From the NCBI GenBank assembly GCA_044425555.1, contig JAWXVF010000063.1:1-13802 (forward strand): a stretch of DNA of 13,802 nucleotides, given 5' to 3'. The first letter of the stretch is position 1. Each line of letters opens with the position of its first letter. Source of the DNA: JAWXVE01 sp044425555 (GTDB lineage Bacteria; Bacillota; Clostridia; Lachnospirales; Lachnospiraceae). This document shows positions 8,657 to 13,686 of the stretch, piece after piece. Under the pieces are notes generated by a model. The model saw only the letters and a program-made list of their open reading frames with translations, was not told where the DNA came from and did not search any database. Both the position numbers and the translations under genes were made by a program.

Positions 8657-8971
8657 CTACCTCTCCCATTCCATTTCTTCTTCATGATAGTGCCTATAAC
8701 AGCTATCATTTTCACATTTTAGTTCTAACCATTTTTGAAATTCTTCGCAAAGTCCACAAAGTGATGTGAGCAGAAGTTTTGTGTTTTGCTGATTTTTCTG
8801 CACTCGATCAATCATATCTTGAGTAAACTTTTGATTTCGTATGAATTCTTGCACTTTCGCCATAATTGCTTGGATTTCTATCCAAGTTTTCCCCTCAAGG
8901 TCAGACACTCCAATTACAGTATCCATCACTTGACTATTCGACATTCCGTCAAAAATATCAAGCTGTGCCAT
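8657..8971 (-). CDS. Hypothetical protein with a C-terminal Cys/His-rich segment (104 aa)
   Basis: Not recognised. The N-terminal part is soluble and mixed-charge (MAQLDIFDGMSNSQ...). The C-terminus has cysteines at CGLC, then Cys about 86 and 91, followed by HYH, which could bind a metal or be fortuitous. The ATG at 8971 has no convincing Shine-Dalgarno. The same frame stays open upstream, through and past the end of the truncated relaxase, where it reads TFCKEEGSKSIYSTTGPLIEA before the ATG. The relaxase frame would need a +1 shift to enter it. It may be a remnant of a longer fused or decayed reading frame, or be translated by coupling to the relaxase. The tight 4-nt link to the next gene suggests real translation of its end. 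Confidence 0.5.
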   Translation of the reverse strand: MAQLDIFDGMSNSQVMDTVIGVSDLEGKTWIEIQAIMAKVQEFIRNQKFTQDMIDRVQKNQQNTKLLLTSLCGLCEEFQKWLELKCENDSCYRHYHEEEMEWER

Positions 8972-9023
8972 AGCTTCGATGAGTGGACCTGTTGTTGAGT
9001 AGATTGACTTCGAGCCTTCTTCT

Positions 9024-9446
9024 TTACAGAAGGTCTTTTGGTGAGCATTGCCACTTAGTTCCTTTTTCCGTGCTGACAGAGTTTACAACGTAATGAATAT
9101 GCATGTGTTTCTCGTTGGTATGGACTGCTGACACCACTTGAAAATCATTGAATTTATCATTTCTTTTAATAAATTCTTGGCTAATCTCCAGTGCCATTTG
9201 TGGAGTAATGTTATCGTTTGGATGAAAGCTTTGCACAAAGTGTGCGTATTGTCTGCCTGATGTTTTATTGTGCATTTCCTTTGTCAAAAGCATTTGCTGA
9301 AATTCATCACCTTTGAGCAAATCCTTATTTGCTACAAGTTCAAAATCCATAGTATTGCTTGCGTCTTTGATGTAGTTAATAATACCTTTCAAACCAGACA
9401 TATTACCACTTCGAACTTTGATTGGTTTAACTATTGCGATTGTCAT
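9024..9446 (-). CDS. MobA/VirD2-type relaxase, truncated to the N-terminal catalytic region
   Basis: Relaxases nick DNA at oriT through a tyrosine and pilot the strand in conjugation. This 140-residue product keeps the front of the family: INYIKDA near residue 25 (the likely catalytic-Tyr region), GRQYAHFVQSFHP at about 64-76, and the metal-binding histidine block HTNEKHMHIHYVVNSV at about 109-124. It stops just after KWQCSPKDLL, where full-length homologues usually continue for hundreds of residues. AGGAGG overlaps an in-frame GTG at 9449 and stands only two bases from the ATG at 9446, so the exact start is uncertain; coupling to mobC, which it overlaps by 20 nt, could compensate. It is probably non-functional for full processing, although the nicking motifs remain. 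It could be a pseudogene. Confidence 0.82.
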   Translation of the reverse strand: MTIAIVKPIKVRSGNMSGLKGIINYIKDASNTMDFELVANKDLLKGDEFQQMLLTKEMHNKTSGRQYAHFVQSFHPNDNITPQMALEISQEFIKRNDKFNDFQVVSAVHTNEKHMHIHYVVNSVSTEKGTKWQCSPKDLL

Positions 9447-9747
9447 CACCTCCTAGCGTTTTTCTGATGTCAGCAACCAACGCTGACAAGTCATTTTTTA
9501 TATCGTCAAGCAGTGGATTGTTAATTCTATTTTGGTGCATAAGTATTGCAATTTGATTTAAGTTATTGCCAACCTTGTTTATGTGTGGGATAAATTCTCG
9601 AAGTCCCTCGATAATATTTATCTCTTTTCTCAAAGCTGTCATTCGGCAAAAATCCGAAGTTTTCATGTGTAGTTTTTTCGCTCTTGATTTAATTTTTCGC
9701 TTTTCAGTTTCTGTCACTCGAAAGCTGATACTTGTAGTTTTATTCAT
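9427..9747 (-). CDS. mobC: MobC-like mobilization accessory protein (relaxosome)
   Basis: This 106-residue protein belongs to the MobC family, which binds oriT and helps the relaxase open the nick region. The N-terminal part (TTSISFRVTETEKRKIKSRA) fits a ribbon-helix-helix DNA-binding domain, and VGNNLNQIAIL at 59-69 is the family hallmark. AAAGGAG lies seven bases before the ATG at 9747. Its 3' end overlaps the relaxase start, the usual mobC-mobA arrangement. The inverted repeats just upstream (9760-9890) are where an oriT would be expected. Confidence 0.88.
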   Translation of the reverse strand: MNKTTSISFRVTETEKRKIKSRAKKLHMKTSDFCRMTALRKEINIIEGLREFIPHINKVGNNLNQIAILMHQNRINNPLLDDIKNDLSALVADIRKTLGGDDNRNS

Positions 9748-9767
9748 AATTTCTCCTTTATTAGTTC

Positions 9768-9884
9768 TTGCAAGCTTGCTTGCTAATGGGTTAAGGCTCA
9801 GCCTTACTGCGTAGCAGGAAACTATTTGAAAAAGATGCGTCAGCGTCTTACAAATAGGAAGCTTGCCACACTCTCCAAAGTGTG
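9768..9884. other. Candidate origin of transfer (oriT): cluster of inverted repeats upstream of mobC
   Basis: Three dyads crowd into this non-coding stretch. The first is TAAGGCT-C-AGCCTTA (9792-9806). The second is CTATTTG (9822-9828) with CAAATAG (9851-9857), enclosing a further imperfect stem GATGC/GCGTC (9834-9838 and 9843-9847). The third is CACACT (9867-9872) with AGTGTG (9879-9884). A GCAAGCTTGC palindrome precedes them, and GCTTGC recurs twice nearby. The position directly upstream of mobC-mobA is where oriT lies in many mobilizable elements. No nic site could be assigned by eye. Confidence 0.45.
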
Positions 9885-10007
9885 TAATCGTATTTTTTGT
9901 CTTACTTCTTTAAATTAAATTTTCTGTGGCATTGCAAACCAATTTAACAGCGAAGAAGTCGGTCAAGGGTGCAAGGGTGTGTATATACATTTTTGCACTC
10001 TTTCACT

Positions 10008-10949
10008 TTATGGGCATTCAAAATACCACTTTCCATCTTCTTTGATTGACTTAATTTCTAGCTGTTTTTTAGCAGTTTTTAAGGTGCGTTCAGATATGCG
10101 TTTTTCTTTAGCAAGTTCAAAAAGTATTGCACTTTCAACTTTGCCATCAGCTAAATTATCTTTAAGTAATTGCTTTGCTTCTTCTAACACATCTCGTTTC
10201 ACATCACCAAAACCAAGCAGTTGGTCAACAGTCATATCAGTAGTTCCAATGAAGTTAAATCCGTTGCCAAGTTCAAATGTGATTGACTTGCCAGATGGTG
10301 CGAGATTACTTTTGCTGTGTGCCATAACTCGAATGTTTGGGTCTTGTGGTGACTTACCAACTACCAAAACACTGCGAGCTGCTGCTGTGATGTCGATTGA
10401 ACCAAGACCACGATAGCTACTTTTTGAGCCACCTTTGTTCATGTGTCCAATGATAACCACAGCACAGCCAGTTTCTTCGGCAACCATCGCAAGCTTTTGG
10501 AACACAGGTCTAATCTCGTTTGCTCGGTGCATGTCCACATTTGCACCTAAATATGCTTGGAGTGGGTCTAAAATCAGTAACTTTGCGTTAGTTTCGATGA
10601 TAGCTTGGTGTATTCTCTCGTCACTAAGGGATAGCACATCGTTAGTTTCGTCAATGACGAGGACTTTCGAGCAGTCAGCACCAATCATCTCTAAGCGTGG
10701 TTTTATCGTATCAGCTAGTCCATCTTCTGCTGTTTGGTAAATTACACTCATCGGTGGGTGTACGCTTGAATTTGGCAAGTTTTCGCCCTTTGTAAGCATA
10801 GAAGCAATAGCGAGAATTAAATGTGTCTTGCCCTCACCGGGGTCACCTTGCATAATTGTGATTTTGCCGAACGGTATGTACGGATACCAAAGCCAACTGA
10901 CCTCGGTTGCTGTCACATCTGACATTTTGATTAAGTTTAAGTCTTTCAT
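10008..10949 (-). CDS. RepA-like AAA+ (RecA-fold) ATPase/helicase
   Basis: This 313-residue ATPase of the RepA-type hexameric helicase family (AAA_25-like) is common in clostridial integrative elements, probably serving replication of the excised element or strand transfer. Walker A is GDPGEGKT at 35-42, preceded by the typical WLWYPYIPFGKITIMQ. Walker B is LLILDP at 124-129, IGHMNKG at 167-173 is sensor-like, and SSYRGLGSIDITAAARS at 177-193 is a conserved family block. The C-terminal 70 residues look like a winged-helix region (SERTLKTAKKQLEIKSI). The start at 10949 has AAAGGA about eight bases upstream. No primase or Rep initiator gene is next to it in this window, unlike many relatives, where a primase-like gene often accompanies it. 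Confidence 0.88.
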   Translation of the reverse strand: MKDLNLIKMSDVTATEVSWLWYPYIPFGKITIMQGDPGEGKTHLILAIASMLTKGENLPNSSVHPPMSVIYQTAEDGLADTIKPRLEMIGADCSKVLVIDETNDVLSLSDERIHQAIIETNAKLLILDPLQAYLGANVDMHRANEIRPVFQKLAMVAEETGCAVVIIGHMNKGGSKSSYRGLGSIDITAAARSVLVVGKSPQDPNIRVMAHSKSNLAPSGKSITFELGNGFNFIGTTDMTVDQLLGFGDVKRDVLEEAKQLLKDNLADGKVESAILFELAKEKRISERTLKTAKKQLEIKSIKEDGKWYFECP

Positions 10950-10997
10950 TTTCTTTTCCTTTCGTGGTTGAAATTTGTTGTTTAAAAAAATACCTCC

Positions 10998-11025
10998 TAC
11001 TATATGTCAAAAATTTAGGGGGGTG
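10998..11025. repeat. Direct repeat copy A (28 bp), upstream of the helicase gene
   Basis: It begins TACTATATGTCAAAAAT and ends in a run of six G then TG. Copy B (11129-11156) shares 24 of 28 positions, including the first 17 in a row, 131 bp away. Read on the - strand each copy contains TTGACATATAGTA, so it may be a promoter -35 element; alternatively it is an iteron for replication. GTCAAAAT recurs a third time at 11032-11039. Confidence 0.6.
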
Positions 11026-11128
11026 TTGGGGGTCAAAATGCAAAATTTTTTTAAATTTAAAATACCCTCTATATTACTATTGCTGAATATTTTTGGAATT
11101 TGCCAAAAGAAATTTCAAAAAGTCCCTA

Positions 11129-11156
11129 TACTATATGTCAAAAATCATAGGGGGTG
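11129..11156. repeat. Direct repeat copy B (28 bp), within a nested inverted repeat
   Basis: This is the second copy of the 28-bp motif. It is embedded in dyads: CCCTAT (11124-11129) pairs with ATAGGG (11147-11152), and outside it TTGCCA (11100-11105) pairs with TGGCAA (11155-11160). Such nested arms are compatible with an origin or a protein-binding site. Copy A lacks these arms. Confidence 0.6.
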
Positions 11157-11172
11157 GCAACCTATAAAGTTC

Positions 11173-11205
11173 AAAAAATCGTTCGAAAATTATTTTCGAA
11201 CGATT
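11173..11205 (-). terminator. Strong hairpin, terminator for - strand transcription
   Basis: A perfect 13-bp stem, AATCGTTCGAAAA (11177-11189) with TTTTCGAACGATT (11193-11205), has a 3-nt loop. Read on the - strand the stem continues into a six-T run (complement of the A-run at 11173-11178), so it would stop transcripts coming from the right toward the helicase. On the + strand it is followed by AAGTC, with no T-run. It would insulate the helicase genes from upstream - strand transcripts. Confidence 0.65.
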
Positions 11206-11296
11206 AAGTCTAGGTGCTGGTATGCTCACAATGGATTGTAGACTTTTTATCGATAACAAACTAATATCATTTGAATAAAATGAGCATAACACAAGC

Positions 11297-11363
11297 AACC
11301 TACGCAAAAATTTTGCGTAGGTTTTCTTTTGCAAAAAATGTCCTTATGTAAGTATCTTCCGGG
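11297..11363 (+). repeat. Terminator-plus-tail repeat, copy 1 (before the blaI-like gene)
   Basis: A 13-bp stem, AACCTACGCAAAA (11297-11309) with TTTTGCGTAGGTT (11311-11323), then TTCTTTT, makes a + strand terminator with no + strand gene in front of it. A conserved tail follows (11328-11363) with GCAAAAAA, GTCCTT and AGTATCTTC. From 11310 to 11363 it aligns with 13162-13214 with seven mismatches and one 1-nt gap. Confidence 0.75.
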
Positions 11364-11400
11364 ATGTAATAGGCTTAGCTTAAATCCTTGAAAATTAGTG

Positions 11401-11429
11401 TTGACACAATAGTTTATTCGTGATAAACT
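11401..11429 (+). promoter_or_regulatory. Promoter of the blaI/blaR1-like operon
   Basis: TTGACA (11401-11406) is a perfect -35, with a 17-bp spacer to TAAACT (11424-11429), a 4-of-6 match to the -10 consensus. The -10 is the right arm of operator 1, so bound repressor would block polymerase directly. Confidence 0.75.
11411..11429. promoter_or_regulatory. Operator 1, probable BlaI-like repressor site
   Basis: AGTTTATTCGTGATAAACT is a 19-bp dyad with 7-bp arms and a 5-bp centre. It covers the spacer and the -10 of the blaI-like promoter. Its arms (GTTTA...TAAAC) differ from the TACA...TGTA sites of classical staphylococcal BlaI/MecI and of CopY. Confidence 0.65.
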
Positions 11430-11437
11430 AAAAGCAT

Positions 11438-11456
11438 AGTTTACTATGAATAAACA
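11438..11456. promoter_or_regulatory. Operator 2, probable BlaI-like repressor site
   Basis: AGTTTACTATGAATAAACA is a second 19-bp dyad with the same arm sequence and arm spacing as operator 1. The two centres are 27 bp apart. It lies downstream of the -10, between the likely transcription start and the Shine-Dalgarno. Paired operators are usual for BlaI/MecI-type autoregulation. Confidence 0.6.
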
Positions 11457-11470
11457 AGGAAGGAGTCATT

Positions 11471-11830
11471 ATGGAATTTTATAAATTAGGTGAAATAGAA
11501 ATGAAATTTGCTGAAATAGTGTGGGAAAACGAACCATTATCTTCAAGAGAGCTTACTGTTAAAGCTGAAGAAAAACTAACTTGGAACAGGTCGACGACGT
11601 ACACAATTTTACGAAAACTTTGTCAAAAGGGTATTTTACAAAACGAAAATGCAGTTGTCACATCTAAAATATCAAAAGTGCAATACAAATCAATTCAGAG
11701 CGAACAATTTGTAGTCGAAACTTTCGAGGGGTCTGTGCCAAGTTTTTTAGCATCGTTTATCAAAAGTAAAAAGCTATCAAGCAAGGACATCGAAGAAATA
11801 AAAGCGTTAATCGAAAGCATGGAGGAATAA
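11471..11830 (+). CDS. BlaI/MecI/CopY-family transcriptional repressor
   Basis: The 119-residue winged-helix repressor matches the BlaI/MecI family: LGEIEMKFAEIVWENEPLSSRELTVKAEE, then LTWNRSTTYTILRKLCQKGIL, the recognition-helix block (roughly residues 36-56), and a C-terminal dimerisation helix (ASFIKSKKLSSKDIEEIKALIE). In the family such repressors are cleaved or released when the partner BlaR1-type protease senses a signal. GGAAGGAGT lies about five bases before the ATG. The stop is one base from the next start, so the two proteins are made together. The two dyads upstream imply autorepression. No beta-lactamase or other target gene is next to it, so its only visible target is its own operon. 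Confidence 0.92.
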   Translation: MEFYKLGEIEMKFAEIVWENEPLSSRELTVKAEEKLTWNRSTTYTILRKLCQKGILQNENAVVTSKISKVQYKSIQSEQFVVETFEGSVPSFLASFIKSKKLSSKDIEEIKALIESMEE

Positions 11831-11831
11831 T

Positions 11832-13139
11832 ATGAACAATCTTATAACTACGCTCATATATTTAACTACAACAGCAAGTAGTGTAATAGTTTTCGTGTTA
11901 ATCTTTAGGTTTTTGCTTAAAAAAGCACCCAAAATCTATTCGTATGCATTGTGGTCTGTGGTATTGTTCCGACTGCTTTGTCCGTTTTCTTTTGAGAGCC
12001 AAGTTTCAATAGTACCAACCAAAACACAAGAAACTTTTGTCAGTGACTTAATTTCCGAAAGCATAGTGTTTCAAACGCAAACAAATTTTGGATTACAAAC
12101 ACAACAATTACCGAATACAAGTCTTTCACTACCATTTATAATGACGTGTATATGGGCTTTAGGTGTTTTGATTATGCTTGGTTATAGTGCTTATGCGTTG
12201 GTAAAAACTAAGAAAAATCTACTTGGTTATACACCACTGAAAGATAATATTTATTTAGCTGATAATATCAAAACACCATTTGTTATGGGTGTTTTAAAAC
12301 CGAAAATATATCTTCCGTCAAATATAAATGATAGTGAGATTGATTTTATAATAATGCACGAAAAAACGCATATAAAAAGGTTTGACCATATAACGAGAAT
12401 ACTTGCATTTGTCGCACTTTGTGTACATTGGTTTAATCCATTTGTCTGGTTTGCTTACACGATTTCAGCAAAAGACATGGAGATGTCTTGCGATGAAGCT
12501 GTGATGAATAAGCTGGGTGTAAGTATTAAAAAAGAGTACGCTTCATCGCTTTTGCGTTTCGAAGCACAAAAACATTTAATTTCACCACTTGCATTTAGCG
12601 AGGGTGATACGAAAGGAAGAGTTAAAAATATTATGAAACATAAAAAAACTAAAGTTTGGGTAAGTGCTATATGTGTAGTTGCAGTTTGTGTGACAGCGTT
12701 TACACTTTTGACTAATGCTAAAGAAGATGAGCAAGATGTATCACTAATAACTGGTTATATAAATATAAATGAGAGTCAACTTCTAGTTGACCAAGTAGAA
12801 ATTTTAACATCGGGTAGCGTGGAAAGAATAGAAGAACTTGGACTTGATATAGAACAGGATCTGCCATCAGGTTACTTGATTTTAAACGAAGAAAAGAAAG
12901 TTGAAGTTTTAAAATTAACTGATGAAACTAAATTTATTTTTATGGATTTTAGACAGATTAATGAAGATGGCAGTGCGAAGTTAAATGAAACAACATCTAT
13001 CGAGGAATTTATAAATGGTTCGTCATATCAAGAGTTAGATTTAGAAAACTTGGAAGATAGACACTATATTCCGTATTTTATCGAAATACAAAATGGTGTG
13101 GTTATAACTGTCACAGAAGATTTTAGATATACAATATAA
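11832..13139 (+). CDS. BlaR1/MecR1-like M56 membrane metalloprotease with a non-penicillin-binding sensor domain
   Basis: This 435-residue integral membrane signal transducer has hydrophobic segments near 4-28, 36-52, 99-124, 188-210 and 276-293. The M56 protease core carries PFVMGVLKPKIYLP (149-162), the zinc motif HEKTH (176-180), HWFNPFVW (199-206) and SCDE (219-222). In BlaR1 the domain after the last helix is a penicillin-binding sensor with an SxxK serine. Here the part after residue 294 is only about 140 residues, has no SxxK or KTG motif, and reads YININESQLLVDQVEIL...YFIEIQNGVVITVTEDF. It resembles an uncharacterised domain I believe occurs in other Firmicute membrane or lipoproteins, but I cannot name it. 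The signal is unlikely to be beta-lactam acylation. SD GGAGG lies inside the end of the repressor gene. Confidence 0.9.
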   Translation: MNNLITTLIYLTTTASSVIVFVLIFRFLLKKAPKIYSYALWSVVLFRLLCPFSFESQVSIVPTKTQETFVSDLISESIVFQTQTNFGLQTQQLPNTSLSLPFIMTCIWALGVLIMLGYSAYALVKTKKNLLGYTPLKDNIYLADNIKTPFVMGVLKPKIYLPSNINDSEIDFIIMHEKTHIKRFDHITRILAFVALCVHWFNPFVWFAYTISAKDMEMSCDEAVMNKLGVSIKKEYASSLLRFEAQKHLISPLAFSEGDTKGRVKNIMKHKKTKVWVSAICVVAVCVTAFTLLTNAKEDEQDVSLITGYININESQLLVDQVEILTSGSVERIEELGLDIEQDLPSGYLILNEEKKVEVLKLTDETKFIFMDFRQINEDGSAKLNETTSIEEFINGSSYQELDLENLEDRHYIPYFIEIQNGVVITVTEDFRYTI

Positions 13140-13143
13140 TATA

Positions 13144-13214
13144 AAGCCTACGCAGAGTTAAATTTTGCGTAGGCTTAATTTTGCAAAAAACGTCCTTGTG
13201 CGAGTATCTTCGGG
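13144..13214 (+). repeat. Terminator-plus-tail repeat, copy 2 (after the blaR1-like gene)
   Basis: An 11-bp stem, AAGCCTACGCA (13144-13154) with TGCGTAGGCTT (13166-13176), followed by AATTTT, sits five bases after the blaR1-like stop and is its natural terminator. The tail (13178-13214) repeats that of copy 1. Within the tail, CTTATGTAAG in copy 1 is CTTGTGCGAG here: the changes keep the dyad. Confidence 0.75.
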
Positions 13215-13243
13215 TTGACACTAAGAACATAAAGACAATAATC

Positions 13244-13283
13244 AAAAGAACCTGAGCAGAATAAAATCTGTTCAGGTTCTTTT
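13244..13283. terminator. Bidirectional terminator between blaR1-like gene and tnpV
   Basis: Arms of 17 bp (13244-13260 and 13267-13283), with AAAAGAACCTGA and TTCAGGTTCTTTT at their ends and a single G-T mismatch, enclose a 6-nt loop. The A-run on the left and the T-run on the right make it usable on both strands, fitting the convergent blaR1-like (+) and tnpV (-) genes. Confidence 0.8.
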
Positions 13284-13323
13284 CATATTTCAAAACAGCA
13301 ATTATGGATCTTTTTTCTTGCTA

Positions 13324-13677
13324 TCACTTTGCTAATACAACTTCCTCCATAGCAATCTCGTCGCCAATCATTTGTGCCATAGTTCGGATTGCTAATCTCT
13401 CAAAGAAGTCATCGTCTGGTAGCGGGTGACGTTCTATGTAGTTCTCTTGAACTTCTTCTGATCGATTGAATGCTATTTCTGATATTTCTTCACAGTGTTC
13501 TGCTAATTTATCGCTGTAAAACAATTCTTTGTAATACTCAAAATTCGTTTTGTGCAGATACTTTAATCTCGCTTTTCCAAACTTATCTAAATCCCTAATT
13601 CGCTGACTATCTTTGACCTCAAGTTTTGGGTATAACAGTCCATCAATCCACTCATAATCTAATTCGACTAAGTGCAT
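13324..13677 (-). CDS. tnpV: Transposon-encoded protein TnpV
   Basis: This 117-residue protein fits the TnpV family, first named in Tn4451-type elements and widespread in clostridial mobile elements; its molecular role is not established. The pattern matches: an N-terminal DYEWIDGLLYPKL, then FGKARLKYLHKTNFEYYKELFYSDKLAEHCEEISEIA (about 33-69) and an acidic helical C-terminus. AGGAGGG five bases before the ATG supports the start at 13677. The previous - strand gene ends nine bases upstream, so the two are probably one operon, as often seen for these families. Confidence 0.85.
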   Translation of the reverse strand: MHLVELDYEWIDGLLYPKLEVKDSQRIRDLDKFGKARLKYLHKTNFEYYKELFYSDKLAEHCEEISEIAFNRSEEVQENYIERHPLPDDDFFERLAIRTMAQMIGDEIAMEEVVLAK

Positions 13678-13686
13678 ATTTCCCTC

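Larger units (their letters stand above)
10950..11470. other. 521-nt non-coding region between helicase and blaI-like gene
   Basis: I see no credible gene here. From left to right it holds: a duplicated 28-bp motif (10998-11025 and 11129-11156) in G-run and AT-rich DNA; an inverted repeat TTGCCA/TGGCAA (11100-11105 and 11155-11160) enclosing a CCCTAT/ATAGGG pair; a 13-bp hairpin (11177-11205); weak inverted pairs AAGTCTA/TAGACTT (11206-11212 and 11239-11245) and TATGCTCA/TGAGCATA (11221-11228 and 11281-11288); a terminator-plus-tail repeat unit (11297-11363); and the blaI-like promoter with two operators (11401-11456). The left part could be a replication origin or the helicase promoter region. 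Confidence 0.6.

Noticed and set aside
8437..8715. Longer 92-codon version of the small gene starting at 8715
   Set aside because: The extra 21 codons lie inside the upstream gene; the internal ATG at 8652 has a good SD and is better placed.
11018..11032. G-quadruplex in the G-runs after repeat copy A
   Set aside because: Only two long G-runs are adjacent; the next run is over 100 bp away, so a four-run quadruplex is not supported.
10843..11043. 66-codon - strand frame overlapping the helicase start
   Set aside because: No ribosome site at its start, runs over the repeat and the well-supported helicase start in another frame.
11223..11276. Short + strand frame reading MLTMDCRLFIDNKLISFE
   Set aside because: Under 20 codons, no Shine-Dalgarno, lies across weak inverted repeats; likely chance.
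11471..13139. Beta-lactam resistance locus
   Set aside because: No beta-lactamase or PBP gene is in the window and the sensor lacks SxxK, so resistance cannot be claimed from the BlaI/BlaR1 resemblance alone.
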